Origin: Desulfosporosinus sp. | GTDB lineage: Bacteria > Bacillota > Desulfitobacteriia > Desulfitobacteriales > Desulfitobacteriaceae | Direction: 5' to 3' | DNA length: 52,217 bases | NCBI GenBank assembly: GCA_031292095.1 | Contig: JARLHU010000053.1 | Location: 1-52,217 of the forward strand | Shown here: one piece after another, positions 1-7,228 of the stretch | Numbering within the stretch: the stretch's first letter is position 1 | How the letters are laid out: every line of letters starts with the position of its first letter | The notes under the pieces: generated by a model | Told to the model about the DNA's origin: nothing | What the model saw: the letters and a program-made list of their open reading frames with translations, nothing else | The model's database searches: none | Made by a program: the position numbers and the translations under genes

Positions 1-69
1 GTTAAATATGAAGCTGAAGGAATGAGAATCTTCTTTGATTTAATATCCCTTCCGACAAAAACTAAATAG
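1..69 (+). CDS. C-terminal end of an unidentified protein (partial)
   Basis: From base 1 a frame runs 22 codons to a TAG at 67-69, ending in FFDLISLPTKTK. The rest of the gene lies outside the window. A strong terminator hairpin follows 25 bases later, which supports this being the true 3' end of a transcribed gene. The visible residues carry no recognisable motif, so no function is proposed; a transposase tail is only a guess. Confidence 0.4.
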   Translation, partial: VKYEAEGMRIFFDLISLPTKTK

Positions 70-94
70 TACGTTGTTGACATGTAAACAACGT

Positions 95-121
95 GAGAAC
101 CCGCATTTAATGCGGGTTCTC
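95..121 (+). terminator. Hairpin terminator
   Basis: A perfect 12-bp inverted repeat (GAGAACCCGCAT at 95-106 and its complement at 110-121) closes a 3-base loop. The following bases are T-rich but not a pure T-run. It probably ends the gene cut by the window start and separates it from the structured region that follows. Confidence 0.6.
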
Positions 122-144
122 TGCTCTTTAGTATAGATAAGAAA

Positions 145-760
145 ACTCGGGGAGCTAACCGCGCTTAGATCGTTGTTTATTGTCTTTGCCGCGCGAGAAT
201 TCCTCCTCGTGGCCTCGGAGTAATACCCGCGCTGTGCCGCATTATACGGCCGGGGAGCCCCCCTGCAACCGCGTGCCTAGCTTGGTCAGCGGCATGATCG
301 TACATAAGAAATAGCCAAGCCGCTCACCTAGCGGAGATAAGCCCTAACCCGCAACTCGACCGCTTATACGTAGTATGCGCGGTCGGTGGACCAGCTCCCG
401 CGGGCCTAGTGAGGGAAGCTGGCCGGTTAGGCCAGATCACCCGAACGAAGATAAGCTAAGACCCGCAAAATATAGCCCAGCTTAGAAAGTCTCCCTGACA
501 AGGGGAGACTTTCTGAGCGGTCGAAACCGGCCGGCAAGGCTTTGCTTGGTGGGGTGAAACCCCAGCAGCAAAGGCAAGCCGGCCAAAAGCAGGATAACCG
601 CGGTCATGCAAAAAGCCACGGCATACCCGCCGCTTTACCCCAACTTGCGTTAGCATGGTGGGGTAACAGGCGTGGTATGCCGTAGCTGTCGTTCCCGTCA
701 GCTTGTTCCCGACTAACAGGAGGGAAAAAGCGCCTTTTCAGCCGCGGTCATGGATTCTAG
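145..760 (+). ncRNA. Candidate large structured non-coding RNA
   Basis: This stretch is G+C-rich next to A+T-richer flanks, has no credible ORF, and is full of nested perfect stems. Examples are 357-363/379-385; 419-424/430-435; a 12-bp hairpin 484-495/503-514; a three-tier arm 529-535/578-584, 540-546/567-573 and 551-554/560-563; and a two-tier arm 618-627/674-683 enclosing 635-641/660-666. Such density suggests a folded RNA of about 600 nt. The family is not recognised: size and host fit ornate large RNAs of anaerobic Firmicutes (OLE, ROOL, GOLLD and raiA are ones to test), but the OLE-associated protein gene is absent. Plus strand is favoured weakly because small purine-rich GAA/GAAA-type loops fall on that strand. 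The ends are estimates. Confidence 0.55.
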
Positions 761-774
761 AAATTTATGGAGGA

Positions 775-1013
775 ATGGATGGCTGCGGGCCGGATAACCG
801 CGCGCTTAGCGAAGGGAAGCTGGCCGAATGAGGCCAGATCACCCGCAGCGGATTTTCCAGGACCGCTAAGGATATCTCAGCGAGCGGAGGCTCCCCGTCT
901 AGGGGAGACTACGGGAGCGGGAGCGGACAGGATGAGACGGCCCGGGCAGGACCCAAGCGACAGTATGGGTGAGGGCGTGTGAGCCCGCTCCCATTCATGC
1001 AAGGAGCGGGCAC
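775..1013 (+). ncRNA. Second structured RNA module, related to part of the first
   Basis: About 230 bases with an 8-bp closing stem (782-789/842-849), the hairpin 820-825/832-837, the hairpin 891-896/902-907, and a 9-bp terminator-like hairpin 983-991/1003-1011. AGGGAAGCTGGCC (813-825) and GGCCAGATCACCCG (832-845) repeat exactly 412-424 and 430-443 of the upstream RNA, and AGGGGAGACT at 901-910 repeats 501-510. Only the hairpin loop differs. It may be a separate RNA or a 3' domain of the same RNA. A 71-codon frame across it is rejected as coding because conservation is at the level of stems. Confidence 0.5.
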
Positions 1014-1015
1014 GA

Positions 1016-1359
1016 AAAGTCGAATATTGTTCAGGAGAGGAGAGCCACTATTCCGGAGATCAGTGTGTCATCTCTACGGATAAATTGAGCCATCCTTCCG
1101 GGCGGAGGAGCATATCGGAATACGGTCATCAGGAATGGGTGTAGGTAGAATACGATCCATAAGGATTGTATAAGAAATTGAGGAAGTTGGATTAACTATA
1201 CGCATAGAACTTATAACTGTTTATAGTTATTTCCTAGTTAAATCCAGGACGAGGATACTTATACATCCCAAAAAGCTTCCTTAGACATACGTCCAAGGAA
1301 ACTTTGATCAACAGCAGTCAGATTCAATCCATCTCGCTCGATGTTGTTTTGTTTGTTTA
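1016..1359. other. Intergenic stretch without a gene
   Basis: Between the structured RNA region and the yaaA stop codon no ORF with a ribosome binding site was seen. There are weak inverted repeats only, for example around a TTCCTT/AAGGAA pair near 1278-1302. Nothing else can be supported. Confidence 0.5.
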
Positions 1360-2133
1360 TTAATATAGTTTTACTTTCATGATCTTCACAAATACAAAGG
1401 TGTTGTTAGCCGACAACTCATCCTTATACACGAAACCAAGTCTATTAAACTCTTTAATTTCATCCAAATTTTGAACGGCTTTTTCAGCCATGAAACGCAC
1501 CATTTCACCGCGAGCCATTTTCACATAAACTCCTTTTTCGACAACTTTACCGCCGATCAGCTCTCCAAATCTGCAGGTAACATAATTGATCTCGGCAGTC
1601 AGGTATTTCTCAACAGTTTTACTGTATTCAGCCGAAGCAAGATTCAAAATCGTGGTAGCATTCTGGGTTAAATCCCGATAGATTTCATCTTTCCAATAGT
1701 CATATAGATTATGACAGAAGGCCGTTTTCAACTTTGCCAGCATTTCCAATCGATAGGGTACTACTCCATCGAAGGGTTTTAATATCCCATAAAATCCAGA
1801 TAAAATCCGCAGGTGATTTTCTATGTAGTCAAAATAGTCGTCCTCAAATACCTGCGGTGCCATGTACTTGTACTGAATGCCATCGTAGGATAAAATGGCT
1901 GGGTTTGTGTATCCGCACAAATCCATTTTTTGATAGCGTTCATAGTTCAGCCTTGCAATCTCATCGTTACAGCAAAGCAGATTTTTAAGTTCCTCGTATG
2001 TTAGGCTTTGCAGATATTCTTTCAGCATTTGGGCTTTTTCAAGATACACGGGGGCATTGCGAGACGGAAGAAAATCCGCGTCCATATTCATTTTCTTCGC
2101 CGGAGAGATTATGATTTTCAAAGTATTTTTCAT
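1360..2133 (-). CDS. yaaA: YaaA family peroxide stress protein (DUF328)
   Basis: The 257-residue product opens with KIIISPAKKMN, the family hallmark, and has the usual family length of about 250-260. YaaA of E. coli lowers intracellular free iron during hydrogen peroxide stress and binds DNA; it is cytosolic. The gene stands alone, convergent with nothing close, between the structured RNA region and a protease gene on the other strand. A weak AAGG lies close upstream of the chosen ATG; starting at the following Lys-Ile-Ile is not possible without another start codon. Identification is firm; the physiological role in this anaerobe is inferred. Confidence 0.93.
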   Translation of the reverse strand: MKNTLKIIISPAKKMNMDADFLPSRNAPVYLEKAQMLKEYLQSLTYEELKNLLCCNDEIARLNYERYQKMDLCGYTNPAILSYDGIQYKYMAPQVFEDDYFDYIENHLRILSGFYGILKPFDGVVPYRLEMLAKLKTAFCHNLYDYWKDEIYRDLTQNATTILNLASAEYSKTVEKYLTAEINYVTCRFGELIGGKVVEKGVYVKMARGEMVRFMAEKAVQNLDEIKEFNRLGFVYKDELSANNTFVFVKIMKVKLY

Positions 2134-2400
2134 CCTTTATTATTCGCCCTTAATTTATCTGGTTATTCTTCTAGGCTTACAGTAAAGTAATTGTACATGA
2201 ACTATTATTCAGACGAACCACGTTGGGGTGGTTGTCTTGCTTGGCCAGAGGAAGGCGCTACTTTGGAGTTCGAAGGTGAGAAATAGTTGTCGAAATGGGT
2301 TAGTCTTGAAGGGAAACTGTGAGCATAGAAGGAAATGGCTTCAATGAGGCTCATTTTGTGACTTGAATGACAATAGAAAACCTAACGCAAGGAGGCAGCA

Positions 2401-3177
2401 ATGAACGATGACGAATTAATTATTACAGTGGCTGACGAGGAACAATTTGAAGACGACGAAATAGTGAGTATAAAAAAACCTGGTTACTTTAAAAAATCCG
2501 TAGCCCTTCTGATTTTATTAGCTTTTATAGCCTTTTCTGTACCTAATTTCCCTTATCTCTTTTCTGATAAACTAAATTTCCTAGAACAGGATAGAGCTTT
2601 AAGGGAAGACGATATCGTTCAACGATGCAAGCCTGCCGTAGTAAGCATAGAGGCTGTGGCTACTAAGGGTCTTCTAGATACGGAGGTAAAGCAGGGCACA
2701 GGATTTAATATATCCCCAACAGGTACGATAATAACTAATCAACATATTGTAGCCGATGCTAGCACTATTACTATCCGCTTTGGTGATGGGACGGTTTATT
2801 ACTCCAAACAATACGAGGTCATCCCGGATGCGGACCTAGCTATCATTCGGATAGAAGGGAAAAACCTTCCCACCATAGCGATTAATATGAAAGACAGGGT
2901 ACAAAGTGGCGAAGTCGTTACTATTATCGGCAATCCCTTGGGGTTTGAGAAGATATCGCAGAGAGGTATAGTAGGCCGATATTACAGTATGAAGGATAAC
3001 TTGACTCAGGTTTTTGATATCAATATACCTATTAATCCTGGTAATAGCGGTAGTCCAGTCATAGATAATCAGGCCAAGGTGGTAGGTATTATCTTTGCAA
3101 GCACTAATATTGAAATAAAAGGGGAACCGGAGCCTCAAGCTTTGGCAATTCCTGTTCAGGTTCTGCCGACGGAATAA
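2401..3177 (+). CDS. Membrane-anchored trypsin-like serine protease (HtrA-like, no PDZ)
   Basis: The 258-residue protein has an acidic cytoplasmic N-terminus (residues 1-25), one hydrophobic membrane segment (about 33-50) and an exported protease domain. Catalytic residues are visible: His115 in TNQHIVADA, Asp145 in DADLAII and Ser216 in NPGNSGSPV. It is shorter than typical HtrA/DegP because no PDZ domain follows, so it is best called a trypsin_2-type envelope protease. The start is supported by AAGGAGG seven bases upstream. It is monocistronic and convergent with the damage-response genes. Substrate unknown; extracytoplasmic quality control or signalling is inferred from the family. Confidence 0.88.
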   Translation: MNDDELIITVADEEQFEDDEIVSIKKPGYFKKSVALLILLAFIAFSVPNFPYLFSDKLNFLEQDRALREDDIVQRCKPAVVSIEAVATKGLLDTEVKQGTGFNISPTGTIITNQHIVADASTITIRFGDGTVYYSKQYEVIPDADLAIIRIEGKNLPTIAINMKDRVQSGEVVTIIGNPLGFEKISQRGIVGRYYSMKDNLTQVFDINIPINPGNSGSPVIDNQAKVVGIIFASTNIEIKGEPEPQALAIPVQVLPTE

Positions 3178-3196
3178 TTGTTGTAAATGCCAATTA

Positions 3197-3472
3197 TTAA
3201 TTCGAATTGCGTTGTTCTACGAACCATCGCCCGATGTTATTTCCCGCGATACTGGCATTACGCTCGAAAAAGAGATATTTGTCCCTGCCCTGGACGCGGA
3301 TAGTATAACGATCCCCCTGACCGCCAGCCTTCATAGCGGCCGCAGGACGGATATCAACCACTTGGTCGATTTTAAATTCACGTCCGTCTTCCCAAGTGAG
3401 AGATAAAGGGAGAATTCTTCCGTCATTTGCAAAAGCGGCGATCACATCCACATAAACCTTTCTATCATCCAT
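3197..3472 (-). CDS. Small conserved protein of the ImmA/DinB-type operon
   Basis: About 91 residues beginning MDDRKVYVDVIAAF. The GTG at 3481 would give three more residues, but AAGGGG ends about eight bases before the ATG at 3472, so the ATG is preferred. The fold looks like a small beta-rich domain (WEDGREFKIDQVVDIRP, then YTIRVQGRDKYLFFE). I do not recognise a named family. It starts right after the stop of the metalloprotease gene and is thus the third gene of a repressor-protease-small protein operon opposite dinB. A role linked to that module is inferred from position only. Confidence 0.75.
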   Translation of the reverse strand: MDDRKVYVDVIAAFANDGRILPLSLTWEDGREFKIDQVVDIRPAAAMKAGGQGDRYTIRVQGRDKYLFFERNASIAGNNIGRWFVEQRNSN

Positions 3473-3484
3473 TTCCCACACCCC

Positions 3485-4015
3485 TTAACGTACATTCTTG
3501 AGAAAATCGGAATTTGCTGTCAGTGGAGGGTCAATGACCTTGTATCCCTTCCGTTTCAGGACTCGGAATTTGAAGTCCAGCAGCTCTGCCGGTACATTTA
3601 GCCGGCTTGCCGCTCCGAAAAACGAAAGGTCCTCGTTCAGGAGGTCCAGCACCTCGTCATCATCCATAAGGTAATCGGCCGCAAAAATGTTGGCTTCATA
3701 TTCAAAAACGGAGGCTTCGTCAAATAAGGCGAAATCATGAAACGCCTTAATGCCGGACGCTTTGTGGTGCAGTACCGCATGCCCGATTTCATGCATCAAT
3801 ATAATCCGCTGCAGTTCCTCGGGAAGATCACTGTTAATGGTGATAACCTGTTTTCTTGCTGTGCAAAGATAAAAGCCCTTGCAAGCTTTGGGGAAGTTGC
3901 CCATCGCTTCAGCTAGAAGAATTATTTTCATGGATCGGCAAAGCCTGTACGGATCGTCCTCATCATATTTTTTAAGGATTCGGGCGACCTCGCCGCAAAT
4001 ATATTCAATCGACAT
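3485..4015 (-). CDS. ImmA/IrrE family metallo-endopeptidase
   Basis: The 176-residue protein carries the zinc-protease signature LMHEIGHAVLHH (His75, Glu76, His79) and a downstream acidic segment FEYEANIFAADYLM that should supply the third ligand. ImmA of ICEBs1 and IrrE of Deinococcus cleave a cognate XRE repressor after a damage signal; this gene lies just downstream of an XRE repressor on the same strand. By analogy it should inactivate that repressor and release the divergent dinB polymerase. Cytosolic. Length is typical for stand-alone ImmA proteins. Family firm, circuit inferred. Confidence 0.9.
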   Translation of the reverse strand: MSIEYICGEVARILKKYDEDDPYRLCRSMKIILLAEAMGNFPKACKGFYLCTARKQVITINSDLPEELQRIILMHEIGHAVLHHKASGIKAFHDFALFDEASVFEYEANIFAADYLMDDDEVLDLLNEDLSFFGAASRLNVPAELLDFKFRVLKRKGYKVIDPPLTANSDFLKNVR

Positions 4016-4153
4016 TTAACCACCTACTCTCGTCGCAAACTAAATAAGCCAACAAATGGGGGGGAATCCCCATGTCCTATTATCGTAAAGGCAATGTCCC
4101 AAACTAAGTACAACAAAGCCTCCGCGACCAAAGACTCTGGCGACAATAGCGTA

Positions 4154-4591
4154 TTACTGATGGTTAATTTTACGACCGTAGGTCTTACGAGCTTCTTCCT
4201 TTGCGGCCCAATAGGCTTTCGTAACAGCCTCAAAGAAGGCATCCTTTGCCTCTTGATCAAGAGCTCCTCCGGCAAAGAGCGCTGAATTCCTCTCAAGTAA
4301 AAAATCTATCTCTTTAGCAGCCTTGCTTCCAAAACGTTCACGCGTTTCCTCCACGAATTCTGTTTTCTCCAATCCGTAGGTCGGATCTTCAATTTCGTCT
4401 TTATCAAGATAATCAACGGATACCATGAGCGCTTCGGCCAGCTTGAGCTTCACATTTTGGCGGGGAAGAACGCCGGCGGTTTCATAGGCTAGGACAGCCC
4501 GTTTAGATACGCCGACTAATTTACCCAGCTCTTCTTGCGTCAGATTAAGCAACATCCGAGTCTCGCGTACCTTTTCAGAAAATAGTTTCAT
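4154..4591 (-). CDS. XRE family repressor (ImmR-like)
   Basis: The 145-residue protein has an N-terminal Cro/C1-type helix-turn-helix (RMLLNLTQEELGKLVGVSKR, then AVLAYETAGVLP) at residues 10-45 and a C-terminal tail of about 80 residues rich in charged helices, where an ImmA-type protease would cut. GGAAAGGA precedes the ATG. It is divergent from dinB, and both promoters lie in the 198-base gap between them among repeated CTTCACTAACTTC half-sites, so it probably represses both dinB and itself. An overlapping minus-strand frame at 4024-4296 is a shadow. Confidence 0.88.
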   Translation of the reverse strand: MKLFSEKVRETRMLLNLTQEELGKLVGVSKRAVLAYETAGVLPRQNVKLKLAEALMVSVDYLDKDEIEDPTYGLEKTEFVEETRERFGSKAAKEIDFLLERNSALFAGGALDQEAKDAFFEAVTKAYWAAKEEARKTYGRKINHQ

Positions 4592-4627
4592 AGCCAGTCT
4601 TCCTTTCCTAAGCTAACTTCGTATACG

Positions 4628-4697
4628 CTTCACTAACTTCTTTTTTATATTGACAGAGGTTTGCCTACCTGTTAAAGTAAAAAAGAAGTTGGTGAAG
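4628..4697 (+). promoter_or_regulatory. dinB promoter flanked by an inverted operator pair
   Basis: TTGACA (4650-4655), 17 bases, TAAAGT (4673-4678) forms a plausible sigma-A promoter toward dinB. It is enclosed by two arms, 4628-4646 and 4679-4697, that are reverse complements over 19 bases with one mismatch (core CTTCACTAACTTC). A further TAACTTC half-site lies at 4614-4620. A repressor bound to both arms would bracket the promoter. Elements seen directly; binding by the XRE protein inferred. Confidence 0.65.
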
Positions 4698-4706
4698 TTG
4701 TTTTTT

Positions 4707-4735
4707 ATTATATTGAACTAAACTTCGCTTGTCAA
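4707..4735 (-). promoter_or_regulatory. Promoter of the XRE-ImmA operon
   Basis: On the minus strand a consensus TTGACA (4735-4730), 17 bases and TATAAT (4712-4707) point toward the repressor gene. The right operator arm (4679-4697) lies just downstream of its expected start site, and an AAACTTCG half-site (4720-4726) lies in the spacer, as expected for autorepression. Confidence 0.7.
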
Positions 4736-4789
4736 TAGGGGGGCTTCACGGGAAACTACGTAATTTGATGCTATTAGGAGGTGTTTTGA

Positions 4790-6034
4790 ATGACGGAAAT
4801 GCGTACCATCCTTCATAGCGATTTGAATTCTTTCTACGCTTCCGTTGAGATGATGTTTGATCCAAGACTGCGGGGAAAAGCAGTAGCCGTCTGTGGAAGC
4901 ACAGAGGATCGGCACGGTATCGTGCTCGCGAAGTCGGAACTGGCCAAAAAAGCGGGAGTGAAAACCGGGATGGTCAACTGGGAGGCAAAGGGGTTGTGCC
5001 CGAACCTCATTTTGGTACCGCCGCAATATGAACAGTATTTGAAATACTCTAAAATGACGAGAGCGATCTATCAGCGGTTTACGGATCAGGTCGAACAGTA
5101 CGGGATGGATGAGTGCTGGTGCGATGTGACGGGCAGCCAAAGTCTGATGGGATCCGGGCTAGAAATAGCCGAAGAGATCAGGAAAACTGTCCGAGAAGAG
5201 TTGGGCATGACGGTTAGCATCGGTGTATCGTTCAATAAGATATTTGCCAAGCTCGGGTCGGATATGAAAAAGCCGGATGCCATCACCGTCATCAGTAAGG
5301 AGGATTTTAAGGAAAAGGTCTGGACGCTCCCCGCTGGCGACTTGCTCTTTGTGGGACGGGCTACAAAGAAAAAACTCGCGAGTTATAGAGTGCATACGAT
5401 TGGAGATATCGTCACGGCCGGCCCCAAGTTCATGCAGAGGCTTTTTGGTAAAAATGGTCTGCAATTATGGATTTACGCCAGCGGTCAAGATACCTCCCGT
5501 GTCATGAACATTGGGTACCATTCGCCGGTAAAATCCATCGGACACGGCATCACCTGCACGGCTGATCTGGAAAACAACGGGGAAGTTTGGAAGGTTATGC
5601 TGGAGTTGTCCCAGGATATTGGGCACAAGCTGCGGGTTCACGAACTATGCGCCCGTGGAGTGCAGATTACGATTAAGGACAATGGCCTTCTGTATAGACA
5701 GCATCAGGCGCAGCTCAACACAGTGACCCAAAGCCCGATGGAGATTGCACTCAAGGCCCGTTCATTGTTTGAAGAAAACTACTTCTGGCATAGCCCTGTC
5801 CGCTCAATAACTGTCAGAGCGATCAACTTAGTTTCAAAGTCAATGCCGGAGCAGCTGAATTTATTTAATGATTTCGCTCAAAGGGAACGTATGGAGAGAC
5901 TGGAGGACACCATTGAAAGCATCCGAGCCCGCTTTGGTAAACGATCGATCTATCAGGCCATTCTTATGGGGGACCTTAAGATGCCCGGACGAGGGGTGCA
6001 TGAGGTCACGATGCCTGGAGTGATGTATCAATGA
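4790..6034 (+). CDS. dinB: Y-family DNA polymerase (DinB/UmuC type)
   Basis: The 414-residue protein begins with the metal-binding motif LHSDLNSFYASVE (Asp11) and has the second acidic motif YGMDECWCDVTGS (Asp107, Glu108) and the IGVSFNKIFAKLGSDMKKPDA motif, followed by a little-finger region with SIGHGIT. This is a translesion polymerase acting in the cytosol at stalled forks. AGGAGG eight bases before ATG fixes the start. It is divergent from an XRE/ImmA pair and flanked by operators, so expression is likely released by repressor cleavage, not LexA. It resembles the UvrX/YqjW branch more than E. coli Pol IV. Confidence 0.92.
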   Translation: MTEMRTILHSDLNSFYASVEMMFDPRLRGKAVAVCGSTEDRHGIVLAKSELAKKAGVKTGMVNWEAKGLCPNLILVPPQYEQYLKYSKMTRAIYQRFTDQVEQYGMDECWCDVTGSQSLMGSGLEIAEEIRKTVREELGMTVSIGVSFNKIFAKLGSDMKKPDAITVISKEDFKEKVWTLPAGDLLFVGRATKKKLASYRVHTIGDIVTAGPKFMQRLFGKNGLQLWIYASGQDTSRVMNIGYHSPVKSIGHGITCTADLENNGEVWKVMLELSQDIGHKLRVHELCARGVQITIKDNGLLYRQHQAQLNTVTQSPMEIALKARSLFEENYFWHSPVRSITVRAINLVSKSMPEQLNLFNDFAQRERMERLEDTIESIRARFGKRSIYQAILMGDLKMPGRGVHEVTMPGVMYQ

Positions 6035-6156
6035 CAATTGGTTCAAGAGGACAGACCATCTACAAGAATAGCGTTTGCCCTAGGTACCCCCTGATCAGCG
6101 AAATGAAAAACGGTAAACGTTATGGTATTTCGACATTATTCCTTTTGAACGCATAG
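6031..6156 (+). CDS. Possible small protein translationally coupled to dinB
   Basis: An ATG at 6031 overlaps the dinB stop codon (ATGA) and opens a 41-codon frame ending in TAG at 6154-6156. The product starts MTIGSRGQTIYKN and contains EMKNGKRYGI. Overlap of this kind is typical of coupled genes, and many Firmicutes encode a small partner beside a Y-family polymerase, but the sequence matches no family I recognise and could be chance. Confidence 0.35.
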   Translation: MTIGSRGQTIYKNSVCPRYPLISEMKNGKRYGISTLFLLNA

Positions 6157-6185
6157 GGAGCGTGTATTCTGAGAAAGGGGTTAAA

Positions 6186-6458
6186 TTGGAAGTGCAAATG
6201 CATGGCGATCAAGGCTACGATGAAAGTTTTAGTGTAGTTAGTATACAGGTTGAAGTTAAGGTGAGCGTGGATGATGGGGAAACATGGACTAGGCGTATGA
6301 TCAACATGGGTGGTGAGTTGGATGATTCAGGACTTGGGGCTGGTGAGGTTGTTCAGTTACAAGGAGAGAAGTACAGGGTATTGGCCGGGGATTATGGGCT
6401 AAGGATCGAGCCGATAAGGAAACCCGTTGGTGAAAAGAAGCGAGCGAGACGAAGGTAG
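6186..6458 (+). CDS. Hypothetical protein
   Basis: About 90 residues, acidic in the middle (VSVDDGETWTRR, GGELDDSGLG) with a strongly basic tail (KKRARRR). The frame is open from a GTG at 6162, but GAAAGGGG at 6173-6180 sits five bases before a TTG at 6186, which I prefer as start. No known domain is recognised. It follows dinB by about 150 bases on the same strand and could be the last gene of that unit. No terminator with a clear T-run follows. Confidence 0.6.
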   Translation: MEVQMHGDQGYDESFSVVSIQVEVKVSVDDGETWTRRMINMGGELDDSGLGAGEVVQLQGEKYRVLAGDYGLRIEPIRKPVGEKKRARRR

Positions 6459-6600
6459 GAAACAACAAGGAAGCCCGTACACCCCGACAAGAGTTTTCGG
6501 ACTTCCTATACAGAAATCGTCTCCAGACGAAGGGTTTTCATGCTTTGAATATATTTAGTATTAACCTTCTTTGGTAAGTGGAATTTAGGGAGGTTGACTG

Positions 6601-6846
6601 ATGTCTGAGACAGAAAAACGGGTTTTCGAAGATACTTATAAGATTGTTTTAAGAGATATGATGTATAAACGAAACACAGGAAGAGCTATTGAGTTAGGTC
6701 GTAAAATTATGGCACTTCTTGATAAGAACAGTTTGCTCTTCCTGGAATACGAACGATCCGCCAGCCTAGCAGTGGGAATATATCTAGAAATTATTTACCG
6801 AATGGGAGTAGAAGACGGGTTGATGCAATACAAAAAGTCACTATAA
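6601..6846 (+). CDS. Hypothetical small helical protein
   Basis: 81 residues, predicted mostly alpha-helical, with charged segments (MSETEKRVFEDTYKIVL, RAIELGRKIMALLDK). GGGAGG lies seven bases before the ATG and a strong terminator follows, so it is likely a real monocistronic gene. It does not match Spo0E-like or other small sporulation families well enough to name. It lies just outside the left end of the tRNA-integrated element. Confidence 0.65.
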   Translation: MSETEKRVFEDTYKIVLRDMMYKRNTGRAIELGRKIMALLDKNSLLFLEYERSASLAVGIYLEIIYRMGVEDGLMQYKKSL

Positions 6847-6858
6847 TCGTTGGAGTTC

Positions 6859-6912
6859 GAACCTAAAAAGGACTACCCTATTTGTGAATTAGGGAAAGTC
6901 CTTTTTGGGTTC
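6859..6912. terminator. Strong, possibly bidirectional terminator
   Basis: Bases 6859-6874 pair with 6897-6912 over 16 bp (one G-U), and inside this CCCTA (6876-6880) pairs with TAGGG (6890-6894). T-runs flank the stem on both strands. It ends the 81-codon gene just before the left attachment repeat. Confidence 0.75.
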
Positions 6913-7004
6913 AAAAGTTTTGTTGGGTTTTTGTTGGGCATTTAAGATTTTTCGTGCCTAACAAAGGCAAAAGAAAAAAGGCCCGGAGGCCTTGTGTTTC
7001 TAAG

Positions 7005-7062
7005 TGGTGCGGTCGAGAGGACTTGAACCTCCATGCCCTTGCGAGCACTAGAACCTGAATCT
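7005..7062 (-). repeat. Attachment site, left copy (tRNA-Leu 3' half)
   Basis: These 58 bases are identical to 12580-12637, the 3' half of the tRNA-Leu gene from the CCA end through the anticodon loop. The rest of a tRNA does not follow, so this is the displaced 3' fragment left by site-specific integration. An integrase gene starts 167 bases away. Confidence 0.88.
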
Positions 7063-7228
7063 CTTGATATATTCGTAAGGGCTGAAAGCCAGTGTTCATG
7101 AGGTACTAGCGTTGTTCCCAACGAAAAAAAACGCTAGACCACGTTAAATTGGTTATCCTCACGCTATATTTGTACTAGGGGTAATGCCGTGATCTTTTGC
7201 GAAATAAAAACGTAAAGGAGCGGTCATC

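Noticed and set aside
145..760. Firm assignment to OLE RNA
   Set aside because: Size and host fit, but I cannot recall the consensus well enough and no OLE-associated protein gene is next to it. Left as unassigned.
456..982. ORFs of 66 and 71 codons in the structured region
   Set aside because: They lie across perfect RNA stems and have atypical composition, and their products resemble nothing known. The repeated modules keep the stems rather than a reading frame.
2197..2286. 29-codon ORF (MNYYSDEPRWGG...) between yaaA and the protease gene
   Set aside because: No ribosome binding site and no family; too short to support.
4024..4296. 90-codon minus-strand ORF overlapping the XRE gene
   Set aside because: It is out of frame with and overlaps the clear helix-turn-helix gene. 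No binding site or family.
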